Source: Phocaeicola abscessus CCUG 55929
Lineage (GTDB): Bacteria > Bacteroidota > Bacteroidia > Bacteroidales > Bacteroidaceae
DNA length: 64,000 nt
NCBI RefSeq assembly: GCF_000312445.1
Contig: NZ_HE997183.1
Coordinates: forward strand, 340,617-404,616
Direction of reading: 5' to 3'
Of the stretch, positions 18,253 through 27,371 are shown piece after piece. Made by a program: the position numbers and the translations under genes. The notes under the pieces are model-generated. The model did no database searches. It saw only the letters and a list, made by a program, of their open reading frames with translations, and was not told the DNA's origin. Within the stretch, counting starts at the first letter, position 1, and each line of letters opens with the position of its first letter.

Positions 18253-18957
18253 ATACATTAATTGTAATTATTGAAAAGATATGAAGAATATTTCTTTGCT
18301 TCAAACATTTTGGGATCTGTTTGGGAGATCTGTCGGTATAATAAACCCTCCGGCGAGTTAAAAGATCCCGTCGTTTACATGGGGTATCCTATCCAGCGAC
18401 GTCCGAAATACATCCGTTGAGATAAAAATAGAACCGATGAGGTTAAATGAAGGCATGTCAAAATAAAAGCCTGACAGAACAGATCACCTCCAAAACGGCT
18501 CGCCTGAGTCGGAAGAATAGTTTTTGACGACTGCTATCCGTTCAGAAAGGAGGGGGAATCGAAAGAGTTACGAACAGCGGCTTCCTGCAAAGAAAAAAAA
18601 TCATTCCCCGACCGCCGGACGCTCTGTAACAACTTCCCTACAAAGGGTGGCAGCTTTAAAAAGCAATTAGACTTCCGTCTTGAATCAGGCGAGCAGTTCC
18701 TTGAAGGAAGGGATTGTGCCAAAACGAATGTTTTAGCGCAATCTCTCCAAACGCCGACAGCGGGATAAACACCCCGTCGGAGGTATCCTGGACGTCACCA
18801 TCGAGGTCGTGCAACCTCATCGTTGAGGTTCCAGACGTCAACGGAAAGATGTTCTCCGATGCTTCCATTATTTTTCCGATGATCCTAAAATAATGGCTAT
18901 CACAAATGAATCTATATCAGTATTGGAAAATATCTTGCATCGTATCGCCTATTGAAT
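18253..18957. other. gene-free interval upstream of cutC
   Basis: About 700 bases without a credible gene. Short minus-strand frames at 18534-18722 and 18656-18868 have no recognisable domain, use unusual codons and overlap a degenerate repeat, so they are left out. The interval holds the minisatellite at 18780-18846 and related sequence near 18376-18440. Confidence 0.6.
18780..18846. repeat. degenerate 22-23-bp tandem repeat, three units
   Basis: Three consecutive units each begin with GAGGT: 18780-18802, 18803-18824 and 18825-18846. Units one and three share GACGTCA; unit two has an internal inverted repeat (AACCTC...GAGGTT) with unit three. Similar words (GGTATCCT, GACGTCC, GATGAGGTT) occur at 18376-18450. 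Confidence 0.45.
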
Positions 18958-18965
18958 TATCTTCG
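18958..18965 (+). promoter_or_regulatory. probable -7 promoter box of cutC
   Basis: TATCTTCG, one mismatch from TAnnTTTG, 18 bases before the chosen cutC ATG at 18984. Confidence 0.4.
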
Positions 18966-18983
18966 CATGATATATCAGTAAAA

Positions 18984-19745
18984 ATGAAAAAAGACTATCG
19001 GATAGAAATATGCGCCAATTCCGTAGAAAGCGCTGTCCTCGCGCAAACAGGAGGCGCTTGCCGGGTAGAGCTCTGCGCGGGTATTCCTGAAGGTGGCACC
19101 ACACCATCGTTTGGCGAAATACTTACGGCGCGTTCCGTATTGAGACAAACAAAACTGCACGTCATCATCCGACCGAGAGGCGGAGACTTCCTCTATTCGA
19201 ACACAGAATTGGAAATCATGCTCCACGATATCGAACAAGCAAAGGAACTGGGCGTCGACGGAGTAGTCTTCGGCTGTCTGACCGCCGATGGAGATATCGA
19301 CATGAAAGCGATGGAGCGGCTCATGAAAAAGTCGGACGGACTGAGCATGACTTTCCATCGGGCCTTCGACGTATGCCGCAATTACCGGAAAGCGTTGAAC
19401 GACATCATTTCTTTAGGATGTCAACGAATACTGACGTCTGGACAACAGCCGAACGCAGTCGAGGGCATTCCTTTATTAAAAAAATTGGTGGAGTTGGCCG
19501 GCGAACGCATCATCATCATGCCAGGATGCGGCATAAATCCGCTGAACATCCGTAAGATCGCGGAGAAAACCGGAGCGAACGAGTTTCATTTTTCGGGCAG
19601 AAGCACGCGGGAGAGCAGGATGCGTTTCCGAAATCCGAATGTCTCCATGGGAGGAACCGTGAGAATCGACGAATATCGACAGGATGTGACCGATCCGTAC
19701 CTCGTCGAAGCCGCACTACAGGCACTTCTTACTCGAACCCCGTAG
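18984..19745 (+). CDS. cutC: CutC family protein (copper homeostasis)
   Basis: 253 aa from the ATG at 18984; the longer frame adds 26 residues that do not look like CutC, and its start lies before the promoter box. The N-terminus IEICANSVESA, the RVELCAGIPEGGTTPS segment and IIRPRGGDFLYS are hallmarks of the family, a TIM barrel. The family was first linked to copper tolerance in E. coli, but the role is disputed. It is the only plus-strand gene between 11 and 30 kb. Confidence 0.94.
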   Translation: MKKDYRIEICANSVESAVLAQTGGACRVELCAGIPEGGTTPSFGEILTARSVLRQTKLHVIIRPRGGDFLYSNTELEIMLHDIEQAKELGVDGVVFGCLTADGDIDMKAMERLMKKSDGLSMTFHRAFDVCRNYRKALNDIISLGCQRILTSGQQPNAVEGIPLLKKLVELAGERIIIMPGCGINPLNIRKIAEKTGANEFHFSGRSTRESRMRFRNPNVSMGGTVRIDEYRQDVTDPYLVEAALQALLTRTP

Positions 19746-19871
19746 GTATAGTGCCTGTGCCGCTTCTCGCAAGAACGGTTCCGACTGTTCGGAAACTGCG
19801 AAAGCTCCCGCAAGGAAGTAACTGTTGTTCGAACCTTACAGAAGCTTTCACGGAATAATCCGACAATTTCT

Positions 19872-22535
19872 TCAGAGCTGATGAATGATATTCATCAGCT
19901 GTTCGCCCAAGCCGATAGTATAGCCTTGCGATACGAATACTACCCTATTAAAGGTATCGGCAATAATGAAAATCGGCAAAGAGTTGGCATCGGACAACTT
20001 CATTCCGTCAACGATTTGCTTTCGAATCGCTCCGTCCGCGTCGATTCCATATGCGATAGTAGCAGGCAATCCTTCAAAATCGGAGGCGTCGAACCTTCGA
20101 TACTGCTCTTCGTTCGGGAACAACAACACAAGCTTCCGTCCCCACTTTTCGAATTCGGCGGACAGCGCCGCTATATCTTTCATGGCATGATTGGTGGGCT
20201 CCTGCCCTACGCCCAATATCCCGACGATGAAATAGCCCCGCCCCGTAGTCGAGAGAACGGACTTGGTGGATTGGTCGGGAGTTCGATATAAAGATTCCGA
20301 ATCAAAATTACCTATCACTTTCACTTCATCCTGCGCATCGCGCATTACCAAGTCGACGGTCGTTTTCTCCGACGGTCGGACGGTAAAGAAAGTCAAATGC
20401 GTCAACACACCTCCGTTGGCCAATCGAGTTCCGGTTACCAGCACATAGTCGCCGACATCCAGCGGGGTGCCTTTCCGCAACAGACTGTCATAGCCCGTCC
20501 CCTCTTCCATGCCAGAATCTCCTTCGTCGTACGACAAAAGTCGCAACGTTCCCTTATCCGTCAGTTTGGAAATAGTAAAATGGTTGTAATACTTCGGATT
20601 CTTCAGATAAGAGACCGGTCGATAATCTGCCGAAAGCCATCCTTTAGGCTGCTGTACCTGCGCTTGCTGTCCGAATGTAATATCGAGTACGGCATCGTCC
20701 TCGATCCATTGCACCTTACCCGTTACCTGATCGATGCGAGCCGGAATTCCCATGGCTCGCGACAGAGCGACGAAGAAGATATCGCGACTATGTTCATCGG
20801 CAACTCTCGTTTTCCAAACGCCGACGGGCGAAATGGGCGCTCCTCCCAAATTGCAACCCGAATCGATTCGGATATGCTCGGTTACCCATTCCACCAACTT
20901 CATCGGATCTTCCTGGAAAGCCTTTTGGTCGTCGGCAGGGACATGTTTGTCGAAGTAAAGTTGATAAGGGGTTAAAAGTTCATTGCTAATACGGGGATTA
21001 CGTACATAACGCCGATAATAATCTGCATTCTTTATCCGATAATGCGACATCATGTGGTCGATGAGCACATCCAGTTTCACATCTCTCAAATCTTTCGAGG
21101 AGATCTGTTGCAACAAATTGACGCCTCCCCTTTTAGAATCGGCAGCATGAAGTCTGGACATGAAATTGCAGAGCACTCCATGATTGCCGCGAGAAGCGAC
21201 CAGAATCCGCGAAACGGCGTCTTCGTCCAAACCGTTCTTTCGGGCGAACTCCCGAGCGTCGGCCTCTGTCAGAAAGGTAGCCACATACGCGTTGCGGATG
21301 GAATCTTCCTTGTTCAGGCGTACGTTGTTTTCCGCACGTTGTGCTTCGGTAACTTCCGGAACGTTCGGTTTCTCCGGCGGAGGAATCATATCGAATTCGA
21401 CCGTCGCCGGTTCGATCTTCCCCACCTGTCGATCGAGTGCGACGGTGATCCGACGATCTTTGCCGAACGAAAACTTCGAATAGCCGAATGCTCCGTTTTT
21501 CGAAGCCCATACGAGCATATCTCCCTTTCCGGCCGTCAAAAACGTTTTCCCGTCCTTATCGGTTTGTTTCTTGGCTACCGAATAGAATTCGGCGTAATTA
21601 TACAATTTGAACTCAACCGTTGCGTCGGCGACCGGTCTTCCCTTCGTATCGACCACCGAGACTTCGGCCTTGGCTGTAGGAGCGTAATTGTCGATCACAT
21701 TGATCTCGGTGTAGGTGGGCGTCATCTTCATGACTTCCTCCGGCCCTTTATATCGTCCGAACGCTTTCGTATGCATCAACATACCGCGAGAAGCCGGGGT
21801 GTTGAACCATCCCAGGTCGAGCACCGGTTCCGGTTCGCAAGCGCCGAAGAAATACCATTTCCCGTTTACCCACGCTTCGACCCAAGCGTGATTATCGTCG
21901 GTATGCGCCCATCGAGGGGTGTAGACCTGACGGGCCGGTATGCATACGGCACGCAAGGCGGCGACGGTGAAAGTGGATTCTTCTCCGCAACGCCCGTAAG
22001 CGGTCCTGACCGAGGCCAAAGGGGAACTTGTGCGAGAGTCGGAAGGTGTATAGACCACTTTCTCGTGACACCAGTGATTCACCTCCAGCACCGCATCGTA
22101 CAGCGACAATCCCTTCACCCGATCTTTCAGTTCTTCATAAAAGAGTTTACGCGAATCGTCCAAGTCCTCATTATTCACGCGCACGGGAAGAACGAAATGG
22201 CGGAACTCGCGTTCCGGAATATCCTTCCCCCACGGCATCTCTTTTTTCGCTTTAAAGGCGATGTTCACATTCTCCACGAAATAATTCCCATCATGATCCG
22301 CCATATCACCCAGGGGCATATAAGCGTATAGAAAAGTCAACGCTTCTCGTTCCCTGGAGCTCAAATCTTGTTCGAAGACCTGAAACAATGCCTCGTTATT
22401 CAATGCGGTTTTCCGGGCGGCAAAATCCTGTCGAACGGTTTCACGTTCTTCCGCATCGCCGATCAGACGATCTGTGCAGGAAGAGAGTCCGAGCACCAAC
22501 GCAAAAAGTAAAGAAAAAGACCATTTTGTTTTCAT
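19872..22535 (-). CDS. transglutaminase-like lipoprotein with thioredoxin-like C-terminus
   Basis: 887 aa from the ATG at 22533-22535, which puts a lipoprotein signal directly at the N-terminus (lipobox LGLSSC, Cys20). A transglutaminase core follows, with Cys183 in YGRCGEES, His216 in DDNHAWVEAW and an acidic residue near 234-240. A carboxypeptidase-regulatory-like beta domain (about 290-370) comes next. A second transglutaminase-like segment lies at about 560-610 (FVALSRAMGIPARI) but without the GRCGE motif, so it is probably inactive. The last about 130 residues look thioredoxin-like without a CxxC pair. It is likely a periplasmic or outer-membrane-anchored protease or crosslinker. It lies 36 bases downstream of lepA, so probably in one transcript. 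Confidence 0.82.
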   Translation of the reverse strand: MKTKWSFSLLFALVLGLSSCTDRLIGDAEERETVRQDFAARKTALNNEALFQVFEQDLSSREREALTFLYAYMPLGDMADHDGNYFVENVNIAFKAKKEMPWGKDIPEREFRHFVLPVRVNNEDLDDSRKLFYEELKDRVKGLSLYDAVLEVNHWCHEKVVYTPSDSRTSSPLASVRTAYGRCGEESTFTVAALRAVCIPARQVYTPRWAHTDDNHAWVEAWVNGKWYFFGACEPEPVLDLGWFNTPASRGMLMHTKAFGRYKGPEEVMKMTPTYTEINVIDNYAPTAKAEVSVVDTKGRPVADATVEFKLYNYAEFYSVAKKQTDKDGKTFLTAGKGDMLVWASKNGAFGYSKFSFGKDRRITVALDRQVGKIEPATVEFDMIPPPEKPNVPEVTEAQRAENNVRLNKEDSIRNAYVATFLTEADAREFARKNGLDEDAVSRILVASRGNHGVLCNFMSRLHAADSKRGGVNLLQQISSKDLRDVKLDVLIDHMMSHYRIKNADYYRRYVRNPRISNELLTPYQLYFDKHVPADDQKAFQEDPMKLVEWVTEHIRIDSGCNLGGAPISPVGVWKTRVADEHSRDIFFVALSRAMGIPARIDQVTGKVQWIEDDAVLDITFGQQAQVQQPKGWLSADYRPVSYLKNPKYYNHFTISKLTDKGTLRLLSYDEGDSGMEEGTGYDSLLRKGTPLDVGDYVLVTGTRLANGGVLTHLTFFTVRPSEKTTVDLVMRDAQDEVKVIGNFDSESLYRTPDQSTKSVLSTTGRGYFIVGILGVGQEPTNHAMKDIAALSAEFEKWGRKLVLLFPNEEQYRRFDASDFEGLPATIAYGIDADGAIRKQIVDGMKLSDANSLPIFIIADTFNRVVFVSQGYTIGLGEQLMNIIHQL

Positions 22536-22571
22536 TTCTATCAGATTTATGGGGTTACTCACATTCAACGA

Positions 22572-24353
22572 TCAATCTATTTTCAGCACGGCTAAGAACG
22601 CTTTTTGCGGAACCTCGACGTTTCCGATCTGTTTCATGCGCTTTTTTCCTCGCTTTTGTTTTTCAAGCAATTTACGCTTGCGACTGACGTCGCCTCCGTA
22701 ACACTTGGCCGTGACATCCTTGCGGACTTGCTTGACCGTTTCCCGCGCGATGATCTTTGCGCCGATGGCCGCTTGAATGGCAATATCGAACTGCTGTCGG
22801 GGAATCAAATCTTTAAGTTTCTCGCACATCCGCCGACCTAAATCGTAAGCATTATCTACATGGGTCAGCGTAGAGAGGGCGTCTACCGATTCGCCGTTCA
22901 GCAGGATGTCCAACTTTACCAATTTCGACGAACGATATCCGGCGGGATGGTAATCGAACGAGGCATATCCCTTAGAAATGCTCTTCAATTTATCGTAGAA
23001 ATCGATTACGATCTCCGCCAGCGGCATATCATACCGAATCTCTACGCGATCGCCCGACACGTAAGTCTGCTTGACCAGCTCTCCTCGCTTGCCCAGACAA
23101 AGCGTCATGATGGGGCCGATAAATTTCGTAGAAGTAATGACGGAAGCGTCGATATAAGGTTCTTCGATCCGTTCGATCAAGGTCGGATCGGGCATGCCGC
23201 CGGGGTTGTGAACTTCGGTCATGTGCCCCTGTTTGTCATAGATCCTGTACGAAACGTTCGGCACGGTCGTGATCACGTCCATGTTGAATTCGCGATCCAA
23301 CCGTTCTTGTACGATTTCCATGTGGAGCAAGCCCAAAAAGCCGCAACGGAAGCCGAAACCCAAAGCCACCGAGGATTCCGGCTGAAAAGTCAACGACGCA
23401 TCGTTCAGTTGTAGTTTTTCCAAGGAGGCGCGGAGGTTTTCATAATCTTCCGGTTCGATGGGATATACGCCGGCAAAAACCATGGGCTTGACCTCTTCGA
23501 ATCCGGAAATAGCTTCTTTGCAAGGGCGGTCGACGTGCGTCACCGTATCGCCTACCCTGACTTCCGTCGAAGCTTTGATTCCCGAAATGATATATCCCAC
23601 ATCACCGGTTCTGAGTTCTTTGCGGGGAACGAGATCCATCTTCAGGATACCGACCTCGTCGGCATCGTATTCTTTTCCCGTATTGAAGAATTTCACACTA
23701 TCGCCCTGCCGGATGACGCCGTTCACCACCTTGTAATAAGCGATGATGCCACGGAACGAGTTAAAGACGGAATCGAAGATCAGTGCCTGCAGCGGAGCGT
23801 TTTCATCTCCCACAGGGTGCGGAATTCGTTCCACGATGGCGCGAAGTATGTCGTCCACACCCATCCCCGTCTTGCCCGAAGCGCGGATAATATCGTTCCG
23901 CCGGCAACCTATCAGTTCGATGATCTCGTCTTCCACCTCGTCGGGCATCGCGTTTTCCATATCGCACTTGTTAATGACGGGAACGATCTCGAGGTCGTGT
24001 TCGATCGCCATGTAAAGGTTCGAAATGGTCTGCGCCTGTACGCCCTGTGTAGCGTCGACCACGAGCAAAGCGCCTTCGCACGCGGCTATCGAGCGCGAGA
24101 CCTCGTACGAAAAATCCACATGCCCGGGGGTATCGATGAGGTTGAGGATATACTTCTCGTCGCGGAAGAGATATTCCATCTGAATAGCGTGGCTCTTGAT
24201 GGTGATCCCGCGTTCGCGTTCCAGATCCATGTTATCGAGCATCTGGCCTTCCGTGACTTCAATGGTGTGGGTATATTCCAGCAAACGGTCTGCCAGCGTC
24301 GATTTACCGTGATCGATATGGGCTATGATGCAGAAATTGCGAATATTTTTCAT
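22572..24353 (-). CDS. lepA: elongation factor 4 (LepA)
   Basis: 593 aa from ATG 24351-24353 ([19 protein letters not shown]); the longer frame begins inside the -7 box. All GTPase motifs are present: AHIDHGKST (G1), DTPGH (G3) and NKCD (G4). The LepA-specific C-terminal domain follows ([21 protein letters not shown]), ending with the basic [17 protein letters not shown] segment. It back-translocates or remodels stalled ribosomes. Its promoter abuts the terminator of the upstream small gene. Confidence 0.97.
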   Translation of the reverse strand: MKNIRNFCIIAHIDHGKSTLADRLLEYTHTIEVTEGQMLDNMDLERERGITIKSHAIQMEYLFRDEKYILNLIDTPGHVDFSYEVSRSIAACEGALLVVDATQGVQAQTISNLYMAIEHDLEIVPVINKCDMENAMPDEVEDEIIELIGCRRNDIIRASGKTGMGVDDILRAIVERIPHPVGDENAPLQALIFDSVFNSFRGIIAYYKVVNGVIRQGDSVKFFNTGKEYDADEVGILKMDLVPRKELRTGDVGYIISGIKASTEVRVGDTVTHVDRPCKEAISGFEEVKPMVFAGVYPIEPEDYENLRASLEKLQLNDASLTFQPESSVALGFGFRCGFLGLLHMEIVQERLDREFNMDVITTVPNVSYRIYDKQGHMTEVHNPGGMPDPTLIERIEEPYIDASVITSTKFIGPIMTLCLGKRGELVKQTYVSGDRVEIRYDMPLAEIVIDFYDKLKSISKGYASFDYHPAGYRSSKLVKLDILLNGESVDALSTLTHVDNAYDLGRRMCEKLKDLIPRQQFDIAIQAAIGAKIIARETVKQVRKDVTAKCYGGDVSRKRKLLEKQKRGKKRMKQIGNVEVPQKAFLAVLKID

Positions 24354-24374
24354 TTCAATGGCATTATCTATGGG

Positions 24375-24382
24375 CAAAGATA
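24375..24382 (-). promoter_or_regulatory. -7 promoter box of lepA
   Basis: Minus strand TATCTTTG, 21 bases before the lepA ATG, immediately after the T run of the terminator at 24384-24433. Confidence 0.6.
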
Positions 24383-24383
24383 T

Positions 24384-24433
24384 AAAAAAAACGCGTCGAC
24401 AACATACAAAACGGACGTGTCAACGCATTTTTT
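24384..24433 (-). terminator. intrinsic terminator between the winged-helix gene and lepA
   Basis: Nine-base arms (GCGTCGACA at 24393-24401 and TGTCAACGC at 24418-24426, one G.U in the minus-strand RNA) close a 16-base loop. T runs flank both sides, so it can end minus-strand transcripts of the upstream gene and may work in both directions. Confidence 0.7.
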
Positions 24434-24450
24434 ATCAGATCACTAATCCC

Positions 24451-24654
24451 TCAAACCAATTTGACAAAGATGTCAGCTTCTGCTTCAGAAGTTTCGACCT
24501 TGCCTTCTCTTAACAACCAGCCCAAACCCAAATACAGGTCTTTCTCCGAGCGAAGCCCCGTAGCTTTCTTAAGCTGCTTAAGAGTCAATCCTTCCGTTTC
24601 GTTCAGTGCGTTCCAGATCATACCTGCCAACGTACCTGCTTTTTCTGTTAACAT
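24451..24654 (-). CDS. small winged-helix DNA-binding protein (DUF2582 type)
   Basis: 67 aa. The whole protein is one winged helix-turn-helix: KAGTLAGMIWNAL, LTLKQLKKATGL and LGLGWLLREGKV correspond to the three helices, and a two-strand wing follows. This matches the short Bacteroidetes family annotated as winged helix-turn-helix (DUF2582). Target and function are unknown. It has its own promoter and terminator, so it is a single-gene transcript. Confidence 0.85.
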   Translation of the reverse strand: MLTEKAGTLAGMIWNALNETEGLTLKQLKKATGLRSEKDLYLGLGWLLREGKVETSEAEADIFVKLV

Positions 24655-24723
24655 TTACTTTTACTTTAAAATTAAACTTTTTATGCATTCGCTCTCAGTA
24701 CGAATGCGAGATCTTTTCGGCGA

Positions 24724-24731
24724 CAAAGATA
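24724..24731 (-). promoter_or_regulatory. -7 promoter box of the winged-helix gene
   Basis: Minus strand TATCTTTG, 70 bases upstream of the ATG. Confidence 0.5.
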
Positions 24732-24739
24732 GGCAAATC

Positions 24740-25101
24740 TCATGTCATTCAGCACAATAAATCGAAAAAATCTTAGCCGTATTATTAAAAAACACTTCAT
24801 GTATGCAACGGGCCAGGAGGCCCCGTAACCCGATTCCGCCCATCGACCAAACGGAAAGGAACAGGGCGCGTCGACAAACCGGCGACACGCTCTGAGGGTG
24901 TATAGAGAAAAAGAGAGACGTAGCTTATTTCAATTTTATTCCCTGCGCAGACTGTTTAAATTCTCTGCGCACACAATTTTAATTCCCTACGCACACAATT
25001 TTAATTCTCTGCGTAGACAATTTTAATTCTCTACGCAGCGTGTTTTTACTCTCTGATAAACCAAACGAATGTGACTCTTCGTTTCAAGGGGCTTAGCTGC
25101 C
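24740..25101. other. gene-free interval with tandem repeat
   Basis: About 360 bases with no credible gene. Left part is GC-rich with small imperfect palindromes; the right part is the 22-bp array at 24941-25050. A weak hairpin (AAACGAA 25063-25069 with TTCGTTT 25078-25084) lies just after the dehydrogenase stop and could end that transcript, though it has no T run. Confidence 0.55.
24941..25050. repeat. 22-bp tandem repeat, five exact-length units
   Basis: Units start at 24941, 24963, 24985, 25007 and 25029, each exactly 22 bases. The consensus is CTCTGCGCACACAATTTTAATT with variable bases mainly in the TGCGYAG/CACAC centre; the AATTTTAATT part is almost fixed. A shortened half unit precedes (CAATTTTATT) and CTCTG follows. 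Confidence 0.85.
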
Positions 25102-26058
25102 TTACTTGGCTACGTTGTTTATGATCTCGGCGCGCATATAGCCCTTCAGGTTGGCTACCGCCATGCTCATCAGCCGTGTCCTCGCCTCTTTCGTAGCCCA
25201 TGCGATGTGAGGCGTAATGTAACAGTTCCTGGCGGTAAGCAAAGGGTTGTCTTTCTGTGGAGGTTCGGACGATAGGACATCCAGCCCCGCCGCTGCAATG
25301 ACGCCGCTGTTCAACGCGTCTGCCAAATCCTGTTCCTGAACGAGCGGGCCGCGTCCCGTATTGATCAGGATAGCCGTCGGCTTCATCAGGGCTAAGGTTT
25401 GGGCATTGATCATTTCCTTCGTATCAGGCGTTAACGGGCAATGCAAGCTAATGATATCGCAGGTTCGAAGTAACTCATTCCATTGCGACTTCCGAATGCC
25501 GGCAGGCAATTTCTCCTGCGGCTTCGAGGTCTGGGCGTACACCTCCATGCCGAAAGCCAGGGCGATGCGGGCAACGGCGGTTCCGATGTTCCCCATCCCC
25601 GCAATCCCCATCTTCTTACCTGCCAGCTCGGTCAGGGCCGTATCCCAATAGCAGAAATCGGAACTGTTCGCCCAACGGCCGTTGCGGTTTTCGCTCGCAT
25701 AATGGGCTACGTCGTTGGTGATATTCAGCAGGTGGGCGAAGACTGTCTGTGCTACGGAGCGGGTACTGTACGCCGGGATATTCGTCACGACGATACCGCG
25801 CTTTCGGGCCGCGTCGACATCGACGATATTGTATCCCGTAGCCAAAACTCCGATATACTTCAGGGCCGGGAGCTTGGCCATAGCCTCGGCGTCAATGGCT
25901 GTTTTATTCGTAATAAGCGCTTCTGCACCGGCCGCACGAAGAAGCAGTTCGCCGGAAGAAGTCCGATCGTATACGGTCAGACTACCTAACTTTCCCATCT
26001 CGTCCCAAGCGAGGTCTCCGGGATTCAATCCGTAACCATCCAAAACTACTATTTTCAT
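25102..26058 (-). CDS. D-2-hydroxyacid dehydrogenase (glycerate dehydrogenase-like)
   Basis: 318 aa, complete. NAD-binding motif GMGNIGTAVARIA, signature ALMKPTAILINTGRGPLVQEQDL with the catalytic Arg, and the His of the TPHIAW motif are all present. N- and C-terminal parts form the split catalytic domain. It is most like hydroxypyruvate/glycerate dehydrogenases; the exact substrate is not readable. It is the last gene of a three-gene run, 23 bases after rarA. Confidence 0.9.
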   Translation of the reverse strand: MKIVVLDGYGLNPGDLAWDEMGKLGSLTVYDRTSSGELLLRAAGAEALITNKTAIDAEAMAKLPALKYIGVLATGYNIVDVDAARKRGIVVTNIPAYSTRSVAQTVFAHLLNITNDVAHYASENRNGRWANSSDFCYWDTALTELAGKKMGIAGMGNIGTAVARIALAFGMEVYAQTSKPQEKLPAGIRKSQWNELLRTCDIISLHCPLTPDTKEMINAQTLALMKPTAILINTGRGPLVQEQDLADALNSGVIAAAGLDVLSSEPPQKDNPLLTARNCYITPHIAWATKEARTRLMSMAVANLKGYMRAEIINNVAK

Positions 26059-26081
26059 CTTCTTAATATGGAATATATGAA

Positions 26082-27356
26082 TTATTTAAACCGATCTCCC
26101 CACCATTTGATCATTTGTTCTTTCATTTTGTTCTCCTGCGCGTTTTCCTGTGCAAACCACAGGCGCTTATGCTCCAATCCGTCGGGTAAAAACTGTTGGA
26201 CGACAAAATGATCTTCGTAATCGTGGGCGTATTTATACGCTTCGCCGTAACCCAATTGCTTCATCAAGGCGGTCGGAGCATTTCTCAAATGCAAAGGTAC
26301 CGGCCGGTTTCCTTCCTCTTCCGCCAGTTGCTGGGCCGACTCTATCCCCCGATAAGCGGAATTGCTCTTGGGGCTCGTTGCCAAATAAACGGTGGCCTCG
26401 GCCAGGGGGATCCGTCCTTCCGGCCAACCGATCTTCATCACCGCATCGAATGCCGCATTGGCCAGGAGCAATGCGTTGGGATTGGCCAAACCGATATCTT
26501 CCGAAGCCGAGATCACCAGCCGACGCGCTATGAAGGCAGGGTCTTCGCCCCCCTCGATCATTCGGGCCAGCCAATACAAGGCTGCGTCGGGATCGCTGCC
26601 TCGAATAGATTTGATAAAGGCCGAGACGATATCGTAATGCATCTCCCCGCCCTTATCATAAGCCAGCGGATGCTGTTGCAGCCGTTCGGAGACTTTCTGA
26701 TCCGTGATGACGATCGTTTCGGCATCTGCCTCCGCTTCGACCACTAACTCTAAAATATTGAGCAGCTTCCGAGCATCCCCGCCCGAGTACCTCAACAGCG
26801 AATCGGTTTCCTTCAAGTCGATATGCTTGGCCTTTAAGATAAAATCCTGCGTGATGGCCCGATGCAGCAACTCCAACAAATCTGCTTTCTCCAGAGATTT
26901 CAATACATACACCTGACAACGGGATAATAGCGGGCGAATGACTTCGAACGAAGGATTCTCCGTGGTGGCGCCGATCAGAGTGATGGTTCCCGTTTCCACC
27001 GCTCCCAAGAGCGAATCCTGTTGGGATTTGCTGAAGCGGTGAATCTCATCGATGAACAAGATGGGGCTGGTTTGCGAGAAGAATGGATTCCGCTTAGCCT
27101 TGTCTATGACCTCCCGGACATCTTTCACGCCGGAAGCGATCGCACTCAAGATGTAAAAGGGTGTTTCCAACCGGTTCGCAATGATTTTCGCCAGCGTCGT
27201 CTTCCCGACTCCGGGAGGCCCCCACAAGATGAATGAAGCGATACGGCCGCTCTCGATCATTTTACGCAATACGGCCCCCGGCCCTACGAGGTGTTGCTGA
27301 CCGACATACTCGTCGAGCGTCTTCGGACGCATTCGTTCCGCTAAAGGTTCAGACAT
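26082..27356 (-). CDS. rarA: replication-associated recombination protein A (RarA/MgsA)
   Basis: 424 aa AAA+ ATPase. The N-terminal [20 protein letters not shown], Walker [10 protein letters not shown], Walker [10 protein letters not shown] and sensor 1 ([11 protein letters not shown]) are typical, as is the C-terminal tetramerisation domain ([18 protein letters not shown]). It acts at stalled replication forks. It lies 15 bases after the DUF5686 gene and is probably co-transcribed. Confidence 0.96.
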   Translation of the reverse strand: MSEPLAERMRPKTLDEYVGQQHLVGPGAVLRKMIESGRIASFILWGPPGVGKTTLAKIIANRLETPFYILSAIASGVKDVREVIDKAKRNPFFSQTSPILFIDEIHRFSKSQQDSLLGAVETGTITLIGATTENPSFEVIRPLLSRCQVYVLKSLEKADLLELLHRAITQDFILKAKHIDLKETDSLLRYSGGDARKLLNILELVVEAEADAETIVITDQKVSERLQQHPLAYDKGGEMHYDIVSAFIKSIRGSDPDAALYWLARMIEGGEDPAFIARRLVISASEDIGLANPNALLLANAAFDAVMKIGWPEGRIPLAEATVYLATSPKSNSAYRGIESAQQLAEEEGNRPVPLHLRNAPTALMKQLGYGEAYKYAHDYEDHFVVQQFLPDGLEHKRLWFAQENAQENKMKEQMIKWWGDRFK

Positions 27357-27371
27357 ACTCTTCCTCCTCTG

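Noticed and set aside
18534-18868. Two short minus-strand frames upstream of cutC
   Set aside because: No domain, poor codon use, and they overlap the decayed repeat.
21042-22331. 429-codon plus-strand frame opposite the transglutaminase gene
   Set aside because: Antisense shadow of a clear coding gene; Arg/His-rich composition with no domain.
24941-25050. 22-bp repeats resembling CRISPR or iterons of an origin
   Set aside because: No spacers; no nearby replication initiator gene or DnaA boxes were seen, and the neighbours are ordinary housekeeping genes.
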